From Udeniomyces pyricola (lineage: Eukaryota; Basidiomycota; Tremellomycetes; Cystofilobasidiales; Mrakiaceae), in assembly GCA_039545295.1 (NCBI GenBank), contig BCIK01000005.1, positions 717,142-781,141 on the forward strand: a stretch of 64,000 nt of DNA. The letters run 5' to 3'. Both the position numbers and the translations under genes were made by a program. Below the pieces are notes generated by a model, which did not search any database, was not told where the DNA came from, and worked only from the letters and a program-made list of their open reading frames with translations. Below, one piece after another: positions 28,205-39,663 of the stretch; position 1 is the first letter of the stretch, and every line of letters begins with the position of its first letter.

Positions 28205-29728
28205 ATGGCAACCCTAACAGGCTCTCCTTCCCCCAATCAACACTATCAAGACATCCTCAGATCATCCCTCATACAAAGAAACCAGACCGAACTCACCTAT
28301 GCCAACATCATCCACAACTGTCAGTCATCCTCCGACATCTTGGTCGAGCCCTTCCATCACCAACTCATCCTTGCTCTCATCACTCCCCTATCGTACCTCT
28401 CTTTCTCAACAGACAAGAATCTTGCCAAACAGACCAAATCCCTCAAGGATCGCAATCAGGCGTTGCTCCGCGCGGCGACGTCTGTTCGCGTCGAGGGCAA
28501 GTCAACCGGAAGCTCAACCGCAGCCAATCGAGCCGGCTCCAGCACGTCTGGAGGATCCACTGGTGGAGGAGACGAGTGCGTCCCTGAGTCTGACTTTACC
28601 CGACAACTTGGACACCTAATAGTCCGACCGCTGCTCATGGCTTTGATCATTGACCATCAGAGCCGACCTGATAAGCTGATCCCGCCCGAGTTTCTCGCTA
28701 CAGTAATCCGGTCCTGCAAGCCTACGTCACCTCGCTTGAGTCGCAGCTCTCAACCCTCCGGACCGAACTATCAGATGTTTACAAGCTCCAGGGACAAAAT
28801 GCACAGAAACTTCTCGTCATGACCGAGGTGAGTGCGCACATATGTTTGATCAGTCTACGCGTCCGAAGGAATGCTTCCTGCTACTGATTGTCCCCCTCTT
28901 TGGGATCCCGATCTCATCGCGTGTTCTATTGTTGCAGCACCTCCAAGAGAAAGAGCATCAACACCGCTTAGATTCGGATGAGCTGCGTCGGCTCTCGGAA
29001 TCAGAAGGCAAATGGCATCGGTCAACAGCCGAATGGCAAGAACGATTGAGGGAAAAGGACAAGACGCTTACCGTGCGTGTGACGTGTTCTGCTTGGGGTG
29101 TATTGCATTCCCCGAGTCAACGTGTTTGAATTCCCACGTCTGCCACTCGTGTCGCATGCGAGGGTATCGCTCATCTTTCATCCATTAACTGTTTTTATCT
29201 GCTTTTTGATTGGTTGGTTCGCTTTGCAGATGCTACAAGATGAAATTACAACCCTTACGCTCGAGCTCGATCAGATCGCCCTGCGGAATGACGCGCTGAA
29301 AAAGGACAATGCGTCGCTTCTCCAGCGGTTGATCGAACGGGTCCAGAGCGAAGTCGAAGGGCTGAACCTCATCAACGAGCACGAGTTCGTCCTTGCGGAG
29401 AAGGACGAGGCTAGTCTTCCTCGCTCCCCTGTCCTTCTTTGCTTGCGGTGACAAAGATAGACAGTTTGATGTCGAACGGACTTTGCTGACCTAAAGTCTT
29501 TTTTTGGGTGTTGTGTTTCTTCCTTTGCCTCAGGCCTGCGAGGGAGAAGAGGACGTCGACGTCGACGATGGGGGAGTAGATCCCTTGGGATCAGGCGTTG
29601 CTGAAGGGATAGGCGTAGATGGGCAGTTGGACGAAAGCGGGGTCTTGGTTGAGTTGGGACCGATTGCGTTGCAGTCACTGGACGAAGGGCCCGATTGGGA
29701 TCTCCTCGAAGACGCGATCGTGACGTGA
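28205..29728 (+). CDS. ATG16: Autophagy protein Atg16
   Basis: Six exons: 28205-28319, 28413-28575, 28704-28827, 28938-29072, 29230-29409, 29534-29728; about 303 residues. The N-terminal part (YQDILRSSLIQRNQTE) fits the Atg5-binding helix of Atg16, and the rest is a long coiled coil with the Atg16 pattern SDVYKLQGQNAQKLLVM followed by LQDEITTLTLELDQIA and LKKDNASLLQRLIERV. Atg16 dimerises through this coil and holds Atg12-Atg5, placing Atg8 lipidation at the growing autophagosome. There is no WD40 domain, as in fungi. The C-terminal exon is an acidic extension of 65 residues. The donor of intron 5 is either GC (29410, GCTAGT) or a weak GT (29431, GTCCTT); both keep phase and differ by seven codons. 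Confidence 0.85.
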
Positions 29729-30285
29729 ATGAAGATGAAATATCTCACTGGAGCTAATTGTGGAATAATTGAGGGGTGTATAGATGAAAGTGGGGACAAG
29801 GCATTGAGGAAGAAATGAAAAGAAAAAGAGAAAGCTGGATATACAACTGTAAACATCGACATGCGCGCATGATATTATATTACTACAAGGTGGCGGAGGA
29901 GGGCCCGGTGCAGCGCCAAAGCGGAGCCGGCGGTCGGGATCGTGTGCAGCAAGCTTGAAAGCGTCGATCATTGTTTGGCTTTCCCCTTTCCCTTGATCGA
30001 ACCCATATCAGCCCATCCCGACTAGTCACACGCGTCCTCCTCCCCTCCTCCTCACGGCCCTCGCTGCTCGGAATGCCCATCTAACTGCCTCATCCCGAGT
30101 GTCCCCTCATTCTCATTCACGACACCGTCGGCTATCGGATCTTCCCCCTTGCCCTCCATCCACAGTCCAACACATATCCTTCCCGTCGGCATCTCCCTTC
30201 CTTCCACTCACCCTTTCTCGCCAGGCCGCCTCTCGATCCGGTCGTCGTCAGCCCCTCTCGCTTCCACATCCACCTTCGCTCACCC
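29729..30285. promoter_or_regulatory. Intergenic region ATG16 - formin
   Basis: 557 bases holding the ATG16 3' UTR and the formin promoter and leader; the leader becomes C/T-rich from about 30000. No gene or clear motif is seen. Confidence 0.45.
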
Positions 30286-33200
30286 ATGTTCTCCAAATCG
30301 AAACGCAGCAGAGGTCCCTCATCCGACTCTGCTTCTCGCTCTTCCCATCAATCTTCGCTCAGTGGGTCTGGCTCAGGAATCGGAGGTGGAACCGGTGGGG
30401 GCTCATCTGCGAGGGAAGTCAATGATCTTGGTATGATGAGCGTACCGTATGAGAGGTTGGGACCGGGCAGTAAGGTCCTCATGGCTGATAACAAAACGTG
30501 AGTATGGCTTCGACTGTCCCTTTGGTCTGCACTAGAAACGGACGTTCTTCTTCGAAGAGATCGTCGGGGGAGCCGCAGCGAGACCGTAGGGAAACGAAGG
30601 GAAGGGATTAGAGCCGAGAGGGAGATGATGATGAGGCCGAAGCACGAACGACGCGACTTGGAATGGAGCGACGGACGGAAGGTCTTCGCCTTCGTTGCTG
30701 TCGAAAACGTCTGCCAGTTGGTAGTCATGGAGGACTGGCGTCAGGTTGATTGATCACGGATACCTATGTCTGCCATTGGTCTGAGGGAGGGAACTACAGT
30801 AGAATTGTCTGAAACTGACGATCACGGATGACTTCTCCCCTTTCCATGCTCTATTCTCTCCCCCCCCTTAATGGCTCTTGGTCCCCTCGAACCGGACTTC
30901 CTCGACGCGTCTCGCGTAACATCACGTTAAAAAATCTGGCCTACACCTCAGCATATCATCACGTACCATCTCTACCCCCAACACAAACCCGAATCTATTG
31001 TCAGAGGGCCCATCGTATAGCGTGCAATCTCCCCAAAGTCATCGTCGGGAATCAAGCCAGTCATTCGCTTCTTCTATGCGGACTTCGTCCCGTCGTGATA
31101 CCAACAATGATGATCGTCCCGGCTCGTCTTCCTCTATCTCTGGGTCAGGATATACCAACCAGTCCGGGCAACGGCAGGAGGCCCTCGCTCGAACGCACAG
31201 TACCGCCAGCTCTATCGCATCACGTCGGACCGCACAATCCTCTCACTCGACCCAATCCTCCTCTCGACCGCCCCTCCCGACCAACATCACTCCTCCTTAC
31301 CATGCCGCTCCACCTTCACCATACTACCAGTCTCAATCAGAGCAACTTCATCCGCAGCACCCTCCCTACGCGTCGACGTCTTCGGCCATGAGAGGTCCTG
31401 TGGAGCCGTCACTTGCTTCGGGATCGCGTCAGAACAATCAGGCCAGCGTCAGCTCGAGAAGCCTCGGTAGATATCCCACGTTCGAGTCTGGCCCCACCTA
31501 CAACTATGGAGAAACTAGTACAGGAGGAAGTGGGTCTGGGACAGGAAGTGGGTTTAGTCATGGCAAGGAGAGGGTCGGTGTCAGCGATGAGTTCTATTTT
31601 CCTCGGCCGTCCAAGGAGGAAGTCGACCGTCTCTTTGAGGGATTGATGGGTGAGTTCATCTTTCTTTCTCTCTCCTGAGCTGTGATGAAGCCAGCATTCG
31701 ATGCGTTTCCAGACGATTGCCGAAATCTGATCTTGATCCGAACCGGCTCTCCCTTCGCAGCCAACCGCGAATCGTCTAGCGGAGCCATGACCAGTTCTCG
31801 AGCCGATCTCAAGACGCTGCCCGACGACAAAAAATGGCTTCTGGTCCTCAATGACGCCAAAATCAAGTGGCAACAAGAGCGGGATCGCGTCAAACGAGAG
31901 AGCCAAGCAAGGGAGATGGGAGGCGACCCAAAGGGTGCTTACGGGAGGGATAGTCCCGAGTGGTGCGTGAGAAAGCATGAGCAAACCATCCGGACAAAAT
32001 GGAATCTTGAGATGTTGAACTCATAGTATCTGGTTTCATACTTTTCTTTCCGACATGACTCCTCTCAGGTATATTCAAAAGTTTATGGACGGTACCGTTA
32101 CGGGCAAGCATGTGGCTTCACTCTCGGTCTCGCTTCGGACGCTTCCCGTCAGGTATGTCCACACTGTCCCTCTTGGACATACATCTCTTCTCAAATCATA
32201 TGGTGTCACTGATGATTTTCTCTGATGCTGTATCATTCGTGCAGCTGGTTTCGATCCTTCATCGAATTGCAGGGCCAGAGTGTCCTTAGTTCCGCCCTCG
32301 GGGTGTTGAATACCAAGAGCAGTTCGGAAGATCGGTGCGTTGTTGAAGCAGAAGTCTGACTTGACTTTCACGGGTCATATACCCAACACGCAGAATCATG
32401 GCGACTGATGCGGTATCCGTCTTGGCGCCTTCTCTTCTCTCATTGCCCTGTTCCCGTGTCCATTTTCTGCTATCCAGACCCACGAGAGAAATCGATCTCG
32501 AGTATGAGATCATGAAGTGCCTCAAGATTCTTCTTAATTCTAAGGTGAGACGGGTGCCGTCGAGCTTGGTTTACTCAAGTTCACCGAATGACTGCTGACG
32601 CGTTCATCTGATGGTCCTCCTTCTTAGCACGGAGCGAACGATGCCATCAACCACCCCCACATCGTCACCCACATTGCCTGTTCCCTCTCTTCTCCTCACC
32701 TCTCGACCCGGAAACTCGTCGCCGACATCCTCACCTTCCTTTGCTATTGGGACAAACCTCGCGGCCACGAGTTTGTCATCCAATCGTTCTCAGCCCTTCA
32801 GACGCTCCACAAGACGGCGGGAAAGTTTGACATTTGGTTCGAGCAGTTTGCGGCCACGCTCGATGGGCGAGGTAGGATGGGTAGCCTCGTAGGCGTGAGT
32901 GAGGATCTGAGAAAGGGGTTGGGCAGTGCTGTAACGAGCGTGGGCGAAGGCGGTCTCAATGATTATGCGGTAAGTGTCCGGCTTCTTTTTTCTTCATGTT
33001 CCCATATTGCTCAACAGGACCAATCTTGAACTGATAAGTCGGTTCACCTCGTAGATGGCAAACCTCTTCCTCATCCACGCCGTGACGACCGTAGTCGACG
33101 AGCTCGAGATTCGAGTCCATCTCCGCTCTCAGATGGAAGCCTGCGGCCTCAAGAAAGTTCTCGAGAAGCTCAAGCAGTTCGGCCACACCGCCATCGACCG

Positions 33201-36200
33201 CCTCATCAACCAGATCGAGTCTGAAGCCGAGGATGACGCTCGGGAGATTGCTCGCGAGTTCAACCAAGACATCCTGCGAGACATGGGCGAGCCTCAGGAC
33301 GTGTTCAACGCTCTCCTCTCTTCGGTCGAAGGCACACGAGCTCACGACTTTTTCCTCTCGTCGATGCAACACCTCCTGCTCATTCGCGAAGACGACGATA
33401 CTCGGATCCGCTACTTTCAGCTGATCGATCAGCTCATCTCGGCCGTGGTCCTCGATCAGAAGGGCGGAGGTGGGCTAGACCAGGATTTTTCGTCTCTCGT
33501 CGGCGTCTCGGTCAACAAGGTCGTCAACCGGTTCGCCGATCAAGATCGACTCGACAAGGCCCTCGCCAACGCGGCCGAGATGAAAGCGACGGCTCAGCAA
33601 CTCGCCCTTGAGAAAGCCGCCGTTGAAGAGGAACTTGCCTCATCTGGCCAAGGTTTGGTTCAAAAACTCAACGAGAAGCTAGCTGCGACCGAGGATCTTC
33701 TCAAGGGTTCTCGGGCGGCGACCAGGAAACTCGAACTCGAGCTCGAGGAGACCAAACGGATGTACGAGGAACGCATCGCGAGTCTCGAGTTGAGAATCCA
33801 AGAGCTCTTCAACATGCTGCGGGAATCGCGCGAGCTAGAGCACATTGCGGCCGAGCAGACCGAGTCATCCACCATCAACCGAGCAGAGATGATTGCGAAC
33901 CTCGAACGTCAGCACGAACTCAAGAAGACAATCCAGGTGCTTGAGGGTCGGCACCTCAGGAGAAATAACAAGAAAGGCAATCCGAGTCAGGAGGGTCTGG
34001 ACGACGAGCACGACAGCAGTGACGGGATGGAAGCGCCGGAAATTGGCATCGTGCAAGGCAAGATTCCTCTTGCCAAGAGTAAGGGGAAGACGACGGCTGC
34101 TAGGACGAAGCGGGATGAAATCAAGAGCGGGTCTCAGTTCCTGGACGCCGAAGATGAGCGAGTGAGGGAGCATATTGAGCAGAGCCTTGCCGACGGCCTT
34201 GATAAGCTAGTGCGTTTCTGTCCCATTTCTTTTCTTTTAGGGGTGGTTTGTTTGCAAGGCTCAGCCTACTTCGTCTCCCTCCAGTTTCTGGGGAGATTGT
34301 TTCTGAATGAGTCCTAACTCTCGGAGCTGTTGACTTTGGTCTTGCCTTGATAGAATTCCCCCGGGGCTACCCCTCGGTCCGCCCGAGGTCATGTCGACCT
34401 GCATCGATCCAAGGCAACTCTCGGTCTCAACCAGAGAACTCCTCAACTCCCCTCTCGCTTCTTGGAGGAAGTCAACGGTCGTCGCTTCTCCCGATCTGCA
34501 TCAGCGCCCGTTCGGTCACAGCAGGAACCCATGAGTCCGCTCGTACTTGGCGACGTGCTTTCACCGACGACACCCACCATGGCGAACGGATCTCAGCTGC
34601 TCTCTAGACGAAGGGACAGCCGAGAAAATGATAGTGATGTCGCCACTGATCATCGAGTGAGCGGCTTCACCAACCGCACCGATAGCTCGCTGGCGACCTC
34701 GGCTGGGTCCTCTGTTGACCGGAAGAGCTTCATCAGCGGCACCTCGAGCCAGCGTCAGTCCAGGTCGTCCCCTCAAAACAGTGTTTCGTTCGAGACCAAA
34801 GCTGGCACATCTTCATCTGCGGACGCACCCGCTCTGCAAACTCTTGCCGAGGACCTCGAGCTTCAGATCACCACGCCTGAAGGAACGTCTCGCAAGACGG
34901 ATCAAGCCAAATCTCTCACATCATCGACGTCGAACGCCGACTTGTCCCCAAGTGGCAGTGCTGCGTCCCACCTCAACTCGCCTTCTCCCGCTTCAATCTC
35001 TCTCCCGACCAAAGCCACACCCGACGCTGAGCCCACCACCCCGTCCAATCGACCTGTTCACCCGTTCGCCGCCGCTCTCCGACTTAAGACCCAGGCATTG
35101 GAGGATGAAGCAAGCGCAGGCGATTCAGCCATATCTACCCCGTCTGAGGTCGTCCCTAACTCGGCTCGGCCTCCGATGGCTGGTCTCTTTGCCCAGATCA
35201 ATGCTCGCAAGACAGACGACCGCGACGACGATGAAACCGACGAGCAAAATCTCTCGCCGTCTATCATCTCTTCCCGACCTCCCCATCCTTTCCTTTCCCA
35301 AATCTCTTCTCAACCCGTCAAACTCAAGTCAACGACCACGACGGCACCTGACGATGCTGCCGCGGAAACCGACTCTTCAGCGTCTTCACGCAAACCGTAT
35401 GGTGATATGCCTCGACCAGCGTTCTTAGGCGGCATCGCGGGTGGCCTTTCCTCCCTCAAGCCTCGCAACGTCAACGCATCGTCATCCTCTGACATCGATG
35501 TTCCTCCTCGGACTCTAGCAGAGGCCCTTGCTGCTCGCAATGGTGGCTCAACCTCTACCAACGCCGGTGGTAACGCTGTCGCCATCCGAAAGAATGTCGC
35601 CTATAAAGCCTCGGCCAAAGTCCGACAGTTGCATTGGACGAAGATCCAGGAGCTCAAGCCGGATGAGGCAAACGTGTGGACGTCGAGCGCGAACAACGAA
35701 CAGGTCGAACTCGAATGGGCCGAGAAACTGAAATCGATGGATATTTGGAGTCAGATGGAAGCGACGTTCAGCTCGCAAGACGCAAAGATCCAATTAGGTT
35801 CGACCAGATTCCCTGTTTCGGTTGCTGCCCAGTTTTTCTTTTGGTTGGGTCCTTTTTTTTGGGGGGTTTTGGTTTGAGCTGACGTTGTCTGTCTTGCACT
35901 TTCGGTTTTCTTCCTCGCTCATTCTTCGTTGTTACAGACAAGCAAAAGCAAGTTGAGCTGCTTAGTGTGCTCGAGCCCAAGATCCGACGCATGGTTGGTG
36001 AGTATCGTCGGATTTCCCGCTCTCATAGTTTCCTTGCACGATCCTGCTCGGATCGCGGTCGACGACGATGGTGGCGACGATAGGAGTACCTCTGCTTGCT
36101 TTTTTTTTTCTGACTCTTTTTTGCTTGCCAATTGTTGGGTATATGCTTTTTCTTCTTTTTGTTGTTCATTCGCTCTCTTGTCGTTGATGGGTTCCCCCAT

Positions 36201-38664
36201 CACTACAGAAATCTTCATGAAGGGACACAAGATCGAAGAACCTTCCGAGATCTCGACCAAGATTTTGTCGTGCGACGAAAAGTACTGCACACTGATGTTC
36301 CTGGAGAGTCTGTCCAAGTTCCTCCCAACGCCTGAACAGGTAAGGATTTTGGAACCATCAGACAAAAGGAGGGGGGGGGGGGAGAGGGAGAGAAGGGGGC
36401 TATTGTGTACAGTCGTATGGTGTCTGTGACTCTGATATGTTCTCTCCTCTCCTCCCTCCTTTTGCCTACCCCATCCTCTCTCTTTCCTTTCTAACTTCCC
36501 TACGTTCTAGGTCGGCAAACTCCTTCAACACAAGACCGACACCGTGGCCGAATTGATGCTCCTCCACGAAGCCGACCGACTCATGGTTCAACTCATCAAG
36601 ATCCCCCGGCTGCCCGCCCGGGTTCGGGGCATGCTCTATCGGGCGAGGTTTGAGGAGAAAGTTACCTTGCTTGAGGAATCGGCAGATCAAGTTCGAGAGG
36701 CATCTGTCGCATTGCAAGAGGCTGCTAAGTTTCGACAGCTCCTTTCGGTCAGTTTTTCTTTGAAGGAAGTAAGGAAGAGGGGGGAGGGGAGTGTTCTGTC
36801 TTTTGGCCTTTTGCTTCTTCGTGCGCATGAGATTCCGAACGGGAAACTGACGTGACGTTTCCTTCCATGTGGACTCTGGACACGAAACACCAATCAGCTT
36901 ATCCTGCTCATCGGCAATTATCTCAATGGCAACTCTTACGGCGGAGGCGCTTTTGGCTTCAAGATTGATAGCATCAACAAGGTCGGTTGATCGGCTCGTG
37001 TGGCCTTTGTACCTGACACGCCATGGTCTGGTTGACCAAGCGTACTGGCATTGGCAATGTGTTGATCATTTCTCCCTTCTTTTTGCGTTTCATCCTTCGA
37101 TGTTGTTTGGATAGCTCGTGGAGACTAAGTCACCTCAAGGTCAAAACCTACTCCATTTCGTCGAACGCACCGTGTCGAACCTCTTCCAGGACATGGAGGG
37201 TTTCCTCGACGAGCTCGAAAAAGTCGCCGAAGGATCTCGATGTAAGTGACCTCGGCGTTATCTTCTCCTTTTCCTTTGCTCTCAGCTGTTCTCTGCCGAT
37301 GCTTGCCTATTCCAGGGGTTGCGGTGCTCACGTGCGTGTTTTTCTTTCGTCATATCTTCAGACGAACTCAAACCTGTCGGCGTTGGGCGCAAGGAACTTT
37401 CTGACGAGCTCGAAGCGATCGAATCCGAGATCAAAGCTCATCTCCTTGACGAGCCCATCCCGGGTGATCGATATTCGCAACGCATGCTTCGATACCTCGC
37501 CGACGCGCGCGATCGGATCGAGGCCCTCAACGACAAGCGTATCATGGCCGAGGCAACCTATCACGACGTGTTGAGGTACTTTGGCGAGGACCAGACGACG
37601 ACGTCCAATGTCTTTTTCGGCATCTTCAAGACGTTTGTTATCTCTTACAAGGTAAAGAGTTGTTTGTCTGTTTGATCGGGAATGGGAATCGAATAAAGAG
37701 AAACCAGGGACGCACATCTTGGATTTCTGACCTGTTGTTGACTCTCTCTTGGATTCCTCTTCAACCTACAGCAATGTCAAAAGCAAAACCTCTCGTGGGC
37801 CGAACTCGAAGCGGCCAAGGTCCGACGGAAGCAGGTGCGTCTGATCGGTCTCGCGGAAACGCACCCGCCTTCTTATCTTCCTTTGTTTTGCTTTCTTATT
37901 GACAAATTTCTTTGGTGGTCACATTCTTTTTCTCGTCTTGATATCAGGCTGCCGAGCAGCGAGCGCGAGAGAAGGCCGAGCGAGATGCTCGAATCGACGA
38001 GACGGCGCCTGTTATGGACAACATCATGGACTCCCTCAAATCGATGCAACCTCGTCGGACGCGTCGCGCCAACCGGTCCGCGGCGGGCTCTAACGGAGCA
38101 AGTGGCGGAAGCTTGCTCTCGTTGGGATCTAGGAGTACGAGTGATGATGGGAGTGGAGGTGGGGGGCCGATGGATCTCTCAAGTCTCACGCTCGATCTGG
38201 GAGGCGTCGGGGCTGGTGGCGACTTTGGTGGACAGGCCATGAGCATTCTCAATACTTTGAGAAACCGAGGGTTCGCTGCTATGCCAGTGCCGAGCGAGGA
38301 GGAAGAGGAAGAGTCAACTGGACCGACGGCGACGTCAAAAGAGAGTCGCGAGGGAGAAGAAGGCAAGGTGGATGGGCCAGGAATCAAGAAGGAAGAACAC
38401 CAGGTTGACGTCAAGGACGAGGATCGCGCTCAAACTCAGGAGGAAGATGGCCTTCCATCGCCCGAGGAGAGCAGCGACGACGATGACGAAGATCACCCAC
38501 CCGAAAGCCAAGATTTCAAAGCGGACGCCATCAACTTGGACGAAGACGCTGACAAGACCATCATCGTCGAGTTGACTCCGTCGCCGTCTTCCTCAACGCC
38601 GTCGCTCGACGATTTCCCTCGACGTCATCGAGCTGGGCTCGAAGATGACAACGACGAGCTGTAG
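30286..38664 (+). CDS. Bni1/For3-like diaphanous formin without a polyproline FH1
   Basis: Seventeen exons: 30286-30497, 30952-31649, 31713-31962, 32069-32152, 32245-32334, 32478-32544, 32628-32969, 33055-34209, 34354-35797, 35938-35997, 36209-36339, 36511-36747, 36898-36981, 37115-37241, 37362-37651, 37772-37834, 37948-38664; phase is kept at every join and gives 2016 residues. Order: a Ser-rich N-terminus, a GTPase-binding/FH3 armadillo region (about 290-720), a coiled coil (about 740-960), a Ser/Thr-rich linker, FH2 starting near VRQLHWTKI (about 1389) with GNYLNGNSYGGGAFGFKI and LLHFVERT, then a DAD-like motif MDNIMDSLKSMQ followed by RRTRR (about 1801), and an acidic end. Formins nucleate and elongate actin filaments at sites set by Rho GTPases. 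The linker before FH2 has no run of more than two prolines, so the usual profilin-binding FH1 is missing. Confidence 0.92.
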
Positions 38665-39663
38665 GGGGGTGGTTTCCTCTTTCTTCTTCTTCTTCTTTCT
38701 CTTCCCTTTGAGTGCCTTGCTTTCTTGATCATTGCATCGTCGTGTTTCGATTTGCCCCTTTTCACTTGACTTGCGTTTGATATATATATATTTCCTTCCT
38801 GCCTCCTTTCCCCNCATCCCCCCCCCCCCATCCGCTTCCCTTTTTCTTTCTTTCGTTCTTTTTCTTTTTCTTTTTCTGCGTTTCCGTTCTTGCTTTCGTC
38901 TAGTACGTATGCTTCAAAAACATCATTCTGCATCATTTCTTCATGGTCCTCATCGATTTCATCCCCTGCACATCCTCCATCATCATCCGCAACAACAACA
39001 ACAACCATCCGGCCCTATCTTTCCTACCGTTGGTCGTCATTCTCTCCACCGCGCACTATCCCCTTCCATCTCCACTTTTTTTTTTTGCCTTTCTCTCTCT
39101 TTTATCCCCCTTTGCCCTCTCCTCTCTTTGTTCCGCCCATTCCGGTTCGTTCGATCGGACCGCCCTATGAGCTTGTGCTGTTTCTTCTGCCTCTTCTCTT
39201 CGACCATTATCCTTCTTTTGCTTCTTCTTTGATACCCGTTAACTACTCTTACTACTATTAGCACAGACAAACACACACCTGTCCTTTCCTTCCTCCCTCC
39301 CGATCTTCTCTCCTCGATCACCACTAAGCGCTTATCATGTTAATGCTCCATGACTGGCGTAGTAAGACACAAAAAAGGCAAAAGAAAGAGGAACAAAAAA
39401 AAGAAAAACAGAAAGAACCCTGATGGTACTCAACGGTATCTGTTTAACATAAATCGATCTAGTTCTAACCAACAAGACACTTCTTCGAATCATCTCTTCC
39501 TTCCCCCCCCCCCTTCCTCCTCCTTTTTTTTTTCTCCCTTCTCCTCGTCTCCTTCTCCTGTCCTGATTCCCCAGAACACCAACTTCTACGGCCTTGTATC
39601 GCCTTGCCCCTCCCCTGGAACGTCCCTTCGTTTTTATTATTATTATTGTTTTTTTTTTCCCCT
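38665..39663. other. Convergent intergenic region formin / RRN7
   Basis: About 1 kb of T/C-rich DNA with TA (38783-38791), C and T homopolymers and one N next to a C run (38814). Several long open frames on both strands are low-complexity and unsupported. Confidence 0.7.
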
